A DNA stretch of 64,000 nucleotides from the NCBI GenBank assembly GCA_916613615.1, contig OU744731.1, forward strand, positions 55,868,289 to 55,932,288. The letters run 5' to 3'. This DNA is from Steromphala cineraria. Taxonomy: Eukaryota; Mollusca; Gastropoda; Trochida; Trochidae. Below are positions 41,844-50,930 of this stretch, piece after piece. Every line of letters begins with the position of its first letter. Position 1 is the stretch's first letter. The position numbers were made by a program, and so were the translations under genes. The notes beneath the pieces are model-generated. The model was not told the DNA's origin and made no database searches. It saw only the letters and a program-made list of their open reading frames with translations.

Positions 41844-42250
41844 GATGGGAAAAAGGTCAAGTCAGAGGTGAGTAGACATCGGATTGGGACTAGCATGTGT
41901 ATAGCTGATGAGTAGTATGAAACAATACAAAGTAATAAACCGATTGTGTAGTGGATTTTCAGTGATAAATAGTCATAAGTACATTCGTTCATGTTGGAGT
42001 GTTTAAACCTTTTTTTGGTTGTTTGCAAGAGTGAAATATGATTGCAAACATGACATACAAATGTTAAGAAGATTAAGTTTCCAACAAAGGACATTAGAAA
42101 ACATAAGGAAGGTATGCCGTTCTAAGCAGCAGCTGTATATCAATATAAATAACTCATTTAGAAATAGTCATTATGTACATAATTTTGTTATTGATGCCCA
42201 TAAAATACATAGTAACAGAACAGAGATAAACGAAAGGGAAAATAGCCATC

Positions 42251-42409
42251 AATTTTTAACCTACCTAACTTAGTATATGCCACTTACCTTTCTCACGAGA
42301 GACAGAGGTTTACCGCGAAATTCATCGTGCTTACCGGATGGGCTGCCCCCAGCCCACTGCGCATGAGCGGGAAACCGGAATCCTGGGTAAAATTCGTATC
42401 ATACTTTCT
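42251..42409 (+). repeat. DIRS left inverted terminal repeat
   Basis: It starts AATTTTTAACCTACCTAACT and ends CGTATCATACTTTCT. It is complementary to 48488-48640 over essentially its whole length from TACCTAACTTAG onward. Confidence 0.93.
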
Positions 42410-43306
42410 TTCTCTCTCTTAGAGAACGCACGTATTTTCATCTCGCTTACTGATTTTCTTCACGGTTGGTCTTTCTGATCTTTTTCTTTCCTTTCCTTCC
42501 GTCATTACTCCTTTTGCTGCCCCCATCGTTTCTAATGTATCGATGTTTCCTTCTAACTTCGCTTTCGCGATCTTTTTGCACTTGGTGATTTTGATCATGT
42601 ACGTGGCACCTCGCCATGTTTACGTCCTTGCATGTTCTATTTCACTTGGAAATACCTTCTGGGGGGTCGATCTACCTGTTTCGTACCCCCCTTCCTTCTT
42701 TTCCTTCTTGTTTTTCCATCTACGTGGGCTGGTTCTGTTGACCTGCTTTTCTGCACGTCCGCATTTCCTGCTTACGTCACATCTACCTTGCTTTGGTTCA
42801 AGTACTATGGCTGCCCGTTTTTTCCTTCTAAAAACCCGTTTTGCATTTCTAAACACTTCCTAAGTGTTTCTATGCATTACTTCCAGCAGCTTATATCCCA
42901 TTTCATATAAAAATAATAATATATCGCATTATATTTTATTTCTTATATCTATTTCACAAAAAATTTCATAAAAATTTTTTCAATCATAAATTAATATATA
43001 TCATAATCACTTATCCCTATATATTAATTTCATATTACATATTCCATCTAATGCATTTCATTTTGCATTCATTTCTATTAAATAAACTTGTAATAATAAT
43101 TTTTTCCCTTCAAAATTATTTCATTACATCTTATTTAATTTTCTACGGCAACCTTTTCGGGACATAATTTTTCCCGTTTTCGCTTGCCCTTAAAGGGGCA
43201 CGCTCTTAATCAAATTTTTAAATTCTTAATTTTAAATTTTTGTATGCATTCCCCTTGTGTGTGTCTCCATGATTGGCATTTTTCTGACTTATGTGTTACA
43301 GTATTT
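42410..43306 (+). other. DIRS 5' leader
   Basis: AT-rich leader between the left terminal repeat and gag. A 106-codon hydrophobic ORF (42543-42863) has no homologue that I recognise and is probably chance. Promoter signals were not resolved. Confidence 0.5.
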
Positions 43307-45148
43307 ATGCCAAGAGTCTACTGTGTGTCCTGTCGCTCCTCCAAGTCGGCCAAGGACCCACACCTCCGCTGCCCAGATTGTCTTCCCAGGATCTGCCTTG
43401 TGGACGACCGCTGTGCAGAGTGTTCTGACCTCTCCCCCATCGACTTCAAGGTCTTCACCTCAGCTCGCAGGAAGAGGCTTACTCAGCGTCGACGTAGGAG
43501 CATGTCCGACCCCACCACCGACCTCCCTCCTGTCGAGCCGGCCGGCTCTCTGGACTCTCCACGCCAGGAGGAGCCCCGTCGCTCACCCACGCCGCCGCCT
43601 CCTCCTCCTCCTCCTCCTCCTCCTGCTCGGCAGTCGCCGCCTCCGACGCCCAGCACGTCTTCGACCCTCTCTCGCCCGGAGCTGGAGCTCATCATGTCCA
43701 GCATGTTTGACAAGTTGATGGCCCGTCAACCTCTGTCACAGGACCAGGACCAACGTCAACGCCAGGACCAGCGCCCGGACTCTCGCCTGGACCAGCGCCA
43801 GGACCAGCGCCCTGACAACCGCCAGCGTCACGACCAACGCTCGGACCAGCGCCAGGACCAGCGCCAGCACTCCAGGGATCGTGACCAGCGTCAGGATCAG
43901 CGCCAGCGATCGGGAGATCGAGACCAACGCCAGCGCCTGGACCCCAAGCAGCGCTCAGACCGGCGCCAGCGCTCCAGGGACTCTCCTCCTAGGGACGTCA
44001 GGACATCCCGCTCACCTCGTCGCTCCAGGAGCCCCTCCCCTCCTCGACGCCATCGACGCTCGCGGCGCTCTAGGACGCCTTCCCGCTCTCGCTCTCCGTC
44101 AGTGGACAGGTCTACCTCCCGGCGCTCACGCCGCTCCGGCTCCCGGACGCCACCGAAGACGCCCAGATCTTCAAGGAAGAGGCGCCACTCGCCCGTTATC
44201 TCTGATGATGAACGTCACTTCGTCCCCGACTACGATGACGACGAGGCAGAGGGCCCCACCTTTTTGCCCTTGAAGATGGTGTCGAGCTGGATTGCTGACA
44301 GACTCCCAGAGGGCTCCTCCCCTGGTGGCTCGGACCCTCTCACTTGTGTGCGTGAGGACCCTGACCTCAAGCTCCCCCCTCACCCTGATGTGCTGGAGGG
44401 TATAGCCGCGCTTCAGGACGATTTCCAGAAGCTTTCGCTGTCCTCCTCCCTGAAGTCTTCGAAGCTACCGGCAGCTACGCCCGTACACTCACTCAGCCGA
44501 TTCGACAAGGCCGCCGCCCTGGACGACGCCATTGGACGCCTGGCCCCAAACCTCAACCATACGTACAAGGTGTCTGATACCAAGATCTCTTCGGTGGAGG
44601 CCGCCCTCAGAAGGACTTTGAGGCCGCTGTCGATCCTCCTCACCTCGACCGACGCGATCAAGGCCGACTTAGAGGTTGACAACCCCTCTCGTCTGGATCA
44701 CCTCCATACACTGATGGACTGGCAGCGGCGCAACATGGTGCTTGTCCTCGACAACGTCAGAGCTGGCCTCGGCTCCCTCACCCACCTTCGACGCTCAGGC
44801 TTCCTAGACCAATGTGCGTGGGACTCCGAGTTTAAGAAGTCCCTCCTACAGGCTCCCCCCACGGCATCGACGCTCTTCGCGGATAAGATCCCGGAAGTTT
44901 ACAAGGAGCAGGCTGCAGTCACCCAGACGGAGGTTGCCTTCCGGACCTTACAACATGTGTCTAACATCTCGTTCCGGAGGCAGAACAACAACAGTCAACG
45001 CCCTTACAAGCGCCAGCGGGTTAGGACGCAGCCCTCCAGGTCGGGTCCCTCCTCGCAGTTCCAGCGATCTGCCAACTCCTCCAGAGGAAGGGACGCCCCC
45101 AAGCCACGCGGAGGCAGGGGTGGCAAGCGACCCTACGCCAGACAGTGA
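43307..45148 (+). CDS. DIRS gag-like protein, RS-rich
   Basis: 613 codons from the ATG at 43307 (MPRVYCVSCRSSKS); the frame is open further 5' but without an ATG. The N-terminus has a cysteine cluster (CVSC, LRCPDC, CLVDDRCAEC) that may bind zinc. Next come a run of 12 prolines, then about 80 residues of DQRQ-type repeats, then an Arg/Ser-rich domain (SPRRSRSPSPPRRHRRSRRS). The C-terminal half is helical, with SKLPAATPVHSLSRFD and LAPNLNHTYKVSDTKIS, a conserved DIRS gag region. It ends in an Arg/Gly-rich tail. The RT frame overlaps its end. Confidence 0.82.
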   Translation: MPRVYCVSCRSSKSAKDPHLRCPDCLPRICLVDDRCAECSDLSPIDFKVFTSARRKRLTQRRRRSMSDPTTDLPPVEPAGSLDSPRQEEPRRSPTPPPPPPPPPPPARQSPPPTPSTSSTLSRPELELIMSSMFDKLMARQPLSQDQDQRQRQDQRPDSRLDQRQDQRPDNRQRHDQRSDQRQDQRQHSRDRDQRQDQRQRSGDRDQRQRLDPKQRSDRRQRSRDSPPRDVRTSRSPRRSRSPSPPRRHRRSRRSRTPSRSRSPSVDRSTSRRSRRSGSRTPPKTPRSSRKRRHSPVISDDERHFVPDYDDDEAEGPTFLPLKMVSSWIADRLPEGSSPGGSDPLTCVREDPDLKLPPHPDVLEGIAALQDDFQKLSLSSSLKSSKLPAATPVHSLSRFDKAAALDDAIGRLAPNLNHTYKVSDTKISSVEAALRRTLRPLSILLTSTDAIKADLEVDNPSRLDHLHTLMDWQRRNMVLVLDNVRAGLGSLTHLRRSGFLDQCAWDSEFKKSLLQAPPTASTLFADKIPEVYKEQAAVTQTEVAFRTLQHVSNISFRRQNNNSQRPYKRQRVRTQPSRSGPSSQFQRSANSSRGRDAPKPRGGRGGKRPYARQ

Positions 45149-47120
45149 TGCCTGCGCCCCACGCGGCTGGGTCCTCCCGCCCCCAGTCGTGCCGGTGCAC
45201 CCCACACCCGTAGGCGGGAGATTAGGGATCTTCTGGCGCAACTGGACAATACTAGAAGATCCTTACGTCACCAACACCCTGAGGACAGGTTACAAGTTGC
45301 CATTGACCTGCCCTCCCCCCGTGACCGCGACTCCCCTGGCACGGGAGTACTCAGAAGCCCAGAGCGCTCTTCTAGCAGAGAACATCAAGACGCTTACCGA
45401 CAAGAACGCTCTGGAGTTGGTGCTACAACCCGATCACGCCCCAGGGTTTTACTCACCAATCTTCCTGGTCCCGAAGAAGAATTCCACCAAGTTTCGAATG
45501 ATCCACAACATGGCGACATTCAACGAGCTCTACATGGAACCACCATCCCACTTTCGCATGACCTCCCTAGACGCTCTCCGAGCCCAGCTGTCTCCAGGCG
45601 ATTGGATGGTCAGCCTCGACTTACAGGACGCCTATCTCCACGTGCCGATCTACCCGCCTCACAGGAGGTTCCTGCGGTTCATCTTCCAGGGCCTACATTA
45701 CCAGTGGCGGGTCCTGCCGTTTGGAATTTCTTCGGCTCCGTGGTTATTCACGAGGATCACAGCTCCCATCTGCCGCTTTCTCCATCTCAGAGGGATGCAT
45801 TTCGACCCCTACATCGACGACTGTCTCATGTCCAATCCTCAACCACTCGCTCTACGCAGACAGGCGGCGTTGGCCCTCGACCTCCTCCGCCAGCTGGGAT
45901 GGCTAGTCAACCGGGAGAAGTCTCAGCTCGTTCCCTCCCAAGACTTGACCTTCATAGGAGGGCGCTTCCGAACAGACCTGGGCCTCCTACTCGTTCCTCC
46001 AGACAGGTGGACCAAGATCCAGTCCTTCGTCCATCGAGCCTTGGTGTCTCCTCTCCGACTCAGAGATTGGCAATCTCTTCTGGGACTCCTCACGTCCGCC
46101 CAGGCCCTCACGCTCAGAGGTCGTCTCATGATCCGCCCTCTCCAGGTGTTTCTCAGCCCTTACATCCGGTCGGACGACACGTCAGCAAGGATCTCCCTGC
46201 CTGCGCACCTCAGCCAGTACCTCCGTTGGTGGACACAGCCATCGAACGTCTGCGAAGGCGTCTCTTTGCTAGAGTTTCAACACAACCAGGAACTATTCGT
46301 GGACGCTTCGCTCCAGGGCTGGGGAGCTCATCTCGGGGATCAGACTGCGTCAGGCATTTGGACGCATCCTCAGACCACCTGGCACTCAAACAATCTGGAG
46401 ATGCAGGCAGTAATCTTAGCAGTGACGCATTGGCTTCAAGCTCTACGAGGCAGCCGCCTTCTCCTGGCCTCAGACAACTCCACGGTCGTTTGGACAATCA
46501 GGAACCAAGGAACGACAGGCTCTCCTCAGCTCCTAGAACAGGCCTTCGAGCTCTTCCACCTTCTGGACGAGAATCAGATCTTCGTCAGAGCTCGACACAT
46601 TCCAGGCTGCAGGAACGTCCTCGCGGACGCCCTGTCCAGACCAGACAAGCCGTCACCCACAGAGTGGATGTTGAACCCGGAAGCCTTCGCTCTCATCGCC
46701 GCTCAGGTCCACCGTCCTCTCCTCGACCTGTTTGCCACGAAGCAGAACCATCAGCTTCCGGTGTACGTCTCGCCTCTCCCCGATCCAGCAGCTTGGGCCG
46801 TCGACGCCATGTCCTTGTCGTGGGAGAATCTGGACGCATACGCTTTTCCACCTCCGATTCTCCTGACCAAAGTCGTCGCCAAGATCAGGGACACACTTCA
46901 CCTCAGACTGACTTTGGTCGCGCCCTACTGGCCGGCGAGAGGCTGGTTCCCCGATCTTCTTCGTCTCGCCGAAAGAGATCCGCTCCCCCTTCCAAAGTGG
47001 CCAAACCTGCTTCGTCACCCTCTCAGTCGGCAGCTTCACCCAGACCCCGAGAGGTACGCTCTGCACGTATGGACCATCTTCAGAGATCACTCCGGGCCAA
47101 GGGTTACTCAGGACGAGTAG
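45149..47120 (+). CDS. DIRS reverse transcriptase-RNase H (with Dam-like C-terminus)
   Basis: The frame is +1 relative to gag and open from 44814; the real start is unknown. RT motifs: FYSPIFLVPKKNSTKFRMI, SLDLQDAYLHVPIYP, LPFGISSAPWLFTRI and YIDDCLMS (YxDD box). RNase H: ELFVDASLQGWGAHL, NNLEMQAVILAV, LLASDNSTVVW, RHIPGCRNVLADALSR. The last about 110 residues (PLLDLFATKQNHQLPVYVSP, AYAFPPPILLTKVV, LVAPYWPARGW) match the region called Dam-methylase-like in DIRS elements. All RNase H and RT acidic residues are present. Confidence 0.9.
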
Positions 47121-48145
47121 CCAGCGCCATCTCCAGAGCCCATAGGCAATCCACGAGGTCGCTGTACGATGACAAGTGGCTGTCATTCGAGAACTTCTGC
47201 AAGGACGCAGGCCGGGATCCTTTGTCTGTGGACCCCCAGTTTGTGGCCAACTTCCTCCTTCATCTCCGCCAGAAACGTCACCTGAAGGGTGGAACTATTT
47301 CAACGTACCTGTCGGCGCTCAACTCTGTCCTCGCCGTTAAATCAGACAGGAAGTTCTCCAAGGTTCCCGAGCTGGTCGCTCTCCTCAAGTCGTTCAAGCT
47401 GGAGGACCAGAAACTCAAGTTTAGACCTCCGGCTTGGGACCTCAACGTCGTCCTCAGATATCTGCGAGGAGCTCCCTTCGAACCCTTGTCAGAAGCCTCT
47501 TTTCAAGACCTCTCCAGGAAAACAGCCTTCCTCCTGTCCTTTGCCACGGCCGCTAGAGTGAGTGAGCTGCACGCACTGGACGTCACCAGAGTGCGGTTCG
47601 AGCAGTCTAGGAAGGGTTCAGTTCACCTCGGCCTCTTGTGGAACTTTGTTGCCAAGAACCAGCTCCCCGGACAACTGGGCAGGACGTTCACCATCCCTCC
47701 CCTCTCCAGGATCGTGTCGTCCTCTGATGCGGAAGAACTCGCTTTGTGTCCTGTACGTGCCCTTCGGGAGTACATCGACCGCTCTGCGCCCAAGAGAGGC
47801 ACCAGGAAGAGACTCTTCATCCCCTTTTCACCATCTGCCAAGGGAGAAGTCACCAGAAACACCCTCTCGCTGTGGCTCCGGACCGTCATCCTAGCAGCAT
47901 ATGACGCAGCCGGCTTGCCTCACCCTGTCGCCAGCAACCCGCACGAGATCCGGGCACTTGCATCCACCATGGCCTTACATCGCAACTGCTCAGTTCCAGC
48001 CATCATGGAAGGATGTTTCTGGCGCTCTACGACGGTCTTCGCATCCCACTACCTCCGGGACCTCGCTGTGGAAGACGTGGAAGGCCTGCAGACCTTTGGA
48101 CCGTTGGTGGTAGCCCAACAGCTAGCTGCCCCAACGTCTCTTTAG
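47069..48145 (+). CDS. DIRS tyrosine recombinase
   Basis: 358 residues from the ATG at 47069 (MDHLQRSLRAKGYSGRVA), overlapping the RT end by 52 bases in another frame. The same frame is open back to 45602, but that upstream part is only antiphase to RT. Core-binding half: RQSTRSLYDDKWLSFENFC and GTISTYLSALNSVLAV. Catalytic half: Arg in ATAARVSELHALDV, His-x-x-Arg in NPHEIRALAST, and nucleophile Tyr in FASHYLRDLA. The third basic/Trp position reads GCFWRS. It would insert the circular cDNA by recombination. Confidence 0.92.
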   Translation: MDHLQRSLRAKGYSGRVASAISRAHRQSTRSLYDDKWLSFENFCKDAGRDPLSVDPQFVANFLLHLRQKRHLKGGTISTYLSALNSVLAVKSDRKFSKVPELVALLKSFKLEDQKLKFRPPAWDLNVVLRYLRGAPFEPLSEASFQDLSRKTAFLLSFATAARVSELHALDVTRVRFEQSRKGSVHLGLLWNFVAKNQLPGQLGRTFTIPPLSRIVSSSDAEELALCPVRALREYIDRSAPKRGTRKRLFIPFSPSAKGEVTRNTLSLWLRTVILAAYDAAGLPHPVASNPHEIRALASTMALHRNCSVPAIMEGCFWRSTTVFASHYLRDLAVEDVEGLQTFGPLVVAQQLAAPTSL

Positions 48146-48334
48146 GGTAAGCTGAAAACTCATCTACTTAGTTACTTCTCACCCTGCACCTGTTGAGTTG
48201 TTTCGTTGTTGGCGACTTCGTGGGGTTCACCGTTTGCTTCTCTGTGCAGTTCGCTTCGGTCGTTCCCACTCCGGGAGGATGTTTGATGGATGCTTTTCTG
48301 CCTTGATGACTCGTCCTCCCTCCTCCCTACTGTC

Positions 48335-48425
48335 GGATCAGTGGCATATACTAAGTTAGGTAGGTTAAAAATTTATTAAAATCTAAATATTTTAGATATT
48401 TAAATACCTACCTAACTTAGTAGGA
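48335..48425. repeat. DIRS internal complementary region
   Basis: The first half (GTGGCATATACTAAGTTAGG to about 48370) is complementary to the outer end of the left repeat. The second half (ATTAAAATCTAAATATTTTA to CTTAGTA) is complementary to the outer end of the right repeat. The two meet at an AATTT junction. Confidence 0.9.
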
Positions 48426-48487
48426 ATTACTCCCGCCCGGCCTCCCCTTCGGACTTCATTGGACGTCTCTTACAAGACTTCGTTTCC

Positions 48488-48675
48488 AGAAAGTATGATA
48501 CGAATTTTACCCAGGATTCCGGTTTCCCGCTCATGCGCAGTGGGCTGGGGGCAGCCCATCCGGTAAGCACGATGAATTTCGCGGTAAACCTCTGTCTCTC
48601 GTGAGAAAGGTAAGTGGCATATACTAAGTTAGGTAGGTATTTAAATATCTAAAATATTTAGATTTTAATAAAATT
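48488..48675 (-). repeat. DIRS right inverted terminal repeat
   Basis: It starts AGAAAGTATGATACGAATTT, ends in TATTTAGATTTTAATAAAATT, and is longer than the left repeat by a unique AT-rich tail. That tail is complementary to 48365-48424. Confidence 0.92.
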
Positions 48676-49734
48676 GCATAATACCCGACCTTTATGAGTA
48701 TATGTAACAAAGAAATCAGAAAATAAGTTTAACCTGTCAGCTTATTGCATTATAAAACGAAAACCATATATACAAACTAATGCTATATCAACCATAAGTA
48801 AAGATTTAAAAAAAGAATTGCATAGTGGCGATCTATTTACAGCGAAATACAGTAAGTTCGCGTGTGTTTGTGTGAAGCCCGAGACGACTCGTTAAAGTGT
48901 CGCACAGGCACGATAAGCACGTGCACGTTTGTCACCTCGTGTGCTGTCCTAGTTTTTGACTGTGCTGTGGGAGATAATCAGAGATCAGGGGTAATAAACA
49001 TGTTGTGTTTTGTATCTTGTATTGTTTGTGTTATGTTTTCTGGAAGTGATGTTCAATAGTGTCTGTGGTATTGCAGGAACAATACGTTCACCTTGAAATG
49101 TGAGAAATTATCATTAAAACCAGATAAATACTAAGTAATACAATTTGTCTGATGTTAGTGTTCTACATGATAATAACAAATGCTAAGTGGATATATTACA
49201 TGAAAAACAAAGTGTGAGCTTGCATTCATTTGTATAACCAGTACAAGTACAAGTCATATCTTCTAAATTAGTATATTGTGTATAGTGAATGTGAAGTTGC
49301 ACATATGTGTACAATAGAAAAATGGATGTAATAGATGTAAATGGATGCATAAAAATTATTTGATCTCAGTTTTCTAATGAATATAATAACCATATTTGCT
49401 CAGGGGGTATATTATACAACTTGTTTGGTTGCACACACTTGTAATTCAAATTCAATTTTATAATTGCATTCACAAGATACCTGATCTTATTGTTCTAATA
49501 ATTAGAAAGAAGGCCTGTGCTAGGTGATTTACATCATGTGAAATATAAATTGTGTGATTTCACATACTTGTATGACAGACAAATGTATGTGCATTTACAT
49601 AATACCTGATCTTATTGTTCTAATAATATATAAAAGGCATGTGCTGAGTAAATTAAATCACATGATTTCACACACTTATATTACAAGTTAAGTGTATTTG
49701 CATTCACAAAATACTTTATTTCACTATATAAAAT
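48676..49734. other. Right-hand interior of large TIR element
   Basis: AT-rich sequence with no recognised gene. Repeated phrases (ACCTGATCTTATTGTTCTAA at about 49480 and 49602; CACACACTT) show a local duplication of about 120 bp. A 65-codon ORF at 48862 lacks support. Confidence 0.5.
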
Positions 49735-49834
49735 TCATAGCCGTTTTCGCCCGATATTCCTTCGCCGTTTCCGCCAATCTTTCGCCGTTTCCGCCTTTCG
49801 CCGTTTTGGTTCTTCGCCGTTTTAGCCCGTTCCC
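49735..49834 (-). repeat. Right terminal inverted repeat of large TIR element
   Basis: Its reverse complement begins GGGAACGGGCTAAAACGGCG and continues with the same GAAGAACCAAAACGGCGAA order as the left end. Confidence 0.78.
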
Positions 49835-49843
49835 CACCCAACT

Positions 49844-50830
49844 AACTTTCGATATATCTCCCCTGCACCAACTAAACTCTTTCTGGTTTCCTGCAAAGGG
49901 CCGTAAAGCACCTGATTAGAGAGTATGCGGTGAAATAGGCTTCATACCAAACAGCAACAAATTAGAATGGCGACAAGTTGGTCAAAACATCGAGAAATGT
50001 TTGGTCAAATCGGCAAAACACATTTATTCGATCGGAGGGTGTGCAGAACCTGTTCAGGAGTGCGACATTTCAGTTTAGATAGTAGCACCTTTATTAAGCA
50101 AATGATACTGTTGCAAGACAATATAATGCTAAATCAATGATTACAATTTCTGCCTGGACTGCATTATATAGAAAACATAGAATATGTTTATTTCATACTA
50201 TCTTTCAAGCCCTTAGATTTCCATTGGCCACTTGTTGCCGATTTCAAGAGTTTATTTAGCCTTTGAGTTGGTCATGCATTTGAGTTTAAGTTGAGAATAA
50301 TAAGCGTCCAGAAAAAAGCTCCTACATACAAGTGCATGATTACCATATTTCCTCCAATGAGCGCTGGGTTTCTAATAAGCACTGGATAGTAATTGGTAGT
50401 TGAGAAAATAAGCGCCGGGCCTCTAATAACCGACAGGTCCTAACCATTGAATTAATGTCCCTTAGTAAAAATTTTACAGATATTTATTGAAAGAGACGGC
50501 TTAAAACAAACGTAAATTTTCATGAAAGAAACAAGCGCTGCGCTTCCAATAAACGCCGACCTCTAATAACCATTGGAGAGTAATGAGGTGCTGAAAAAAT
50601 AAGCACCCGGGCACTTATTAGAGAAAATACGGTAAATGACCAAGTCAACACCTATTCATCCCATTTTCTTTTTATTAACCATGGGCTACCAGGTCAATGA
50701 TAATTTTAAACCCTTGTCATTTCTAATATGTAATAACAGTGGCTCAATTAGAATGGCTCTATCATGCAATCTCGAAAAATATAATTTTCAAATGCTTTTG
50801 TCCCCTTGAAACAGTGACAGCGGAGCAATA
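49844..50830. other. VPS51-DCTN1 intergenic spacer, DCTN1 side
   Basis: It holds a short unclassified repeat with ATAAGCGC / CTAATAA phrases (50340-50600). A possible 3' splice site (TTGAAACAG) at 50813 suggests the DCTN1 start codon may lie in the second exon, after a 5' UTR exon not identified here. Confidence 0.4.
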
Positions 50831-50930
50831 ATGGCAGAGAAGCCCATCAAGGTTGGGACGAGAGTTGAGGTGGTGGGGAAGGACGTCAAAGGAGTTGTTG
50901 CGTACATCGGAACGACCCTCTTTTCTAGCG
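50831..50930 (+). CDS. DCTN1: DCTN1 exon 1 (residues 1-34)
   Basis: Starts at [23 protein letters not shown] then [14 protein letters not shown], the first strands of CAP-Gly. Donor GCG|GTGAGC, phase 1. Confidence 0.93.

Larger units (their letters stand above)
40900..42094 (-). mobile_element. Internally deleted APE-type LINE (CR1/L2-like)
   Basis: Minus strand: an endonuclease fragment (41843-41241) is followed within about 70 bases by a C-terminal cysteine/histidine fragment (about 41180-40950). The whole reverse transcriptase between them is missing. It lies inside the large TIR element, either inserted or captured. Confidence 0.8.
42251..48675 (+). mobile_element. DIRS-type tyrosine-recombinase retrotransposon, apparently intact
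   Basis: Inverted terminal repeats of about 160-190 bp (42251-42409 and 48488-48675) flank gag, RT-RNase H and recombinase frames. An internal complementary region (48335-48425) just before the right repeat is complementary to the outer ends of both repeats, the DIRS1 hallmark for rolling or circular second-strand synthesis. No target duplication is seen (GCCATC left, GCATAA right), as expected for recombinase integration. The body is far more GC-rich than its surroundings. All three long frames are open, suggesting a recent copy. Confidence 0.93.
40489..49834. mobile_element. Large TIR element with 9-bp TSD, carrying nested retroelements
   Basis: Both ends contain GGCTAAAACGGCGAAGAACC followed by AAAACGGCGAA in inverted orientation, with outer bases GGG...CCC. 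The arms (about 40489-40590 and 49735-49834) contain repeated AACGGCGAA blocks. CACCCAACT flanks both sides (40480-40488 and 49835-49843). Without the DIRS insertion it would be about 2.9 kb. No transposase was found, so it is non-autonomous. The 9-bp duplication and GGG ends would fit Mutator-like or Merlin-like elements; the class is inference. Confidence 0.75.

Noticed and set aside
42019..42273. 84-codon ORF ending in the left DIRS repeat as a captured host gene
   Set aside because: It has no recognisable family, and joining it across the DIRS insertion gives a stop within a few codons.
43184..43306. 5' extension of DIRS gag
   Set aside because: The extension starts at TTG, is AT-rich and hydrophobic, and precedes a clear ATG followed by the cysteine cluster.
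43483..43713. Glycine-run ORF on the minus strand
   Set aside because: It is the reverse reading of the polyproline codons of DIRS gag.
45602..47068. Long open frame upstream of the DIRS recombinase ATG, as a larger protein
   Set aside because: It is Arg/Ser/Pro-rich antiphase translation of the GC-rich RT gene, opens with TTG and has no domain. The recombinase begins around 47069.
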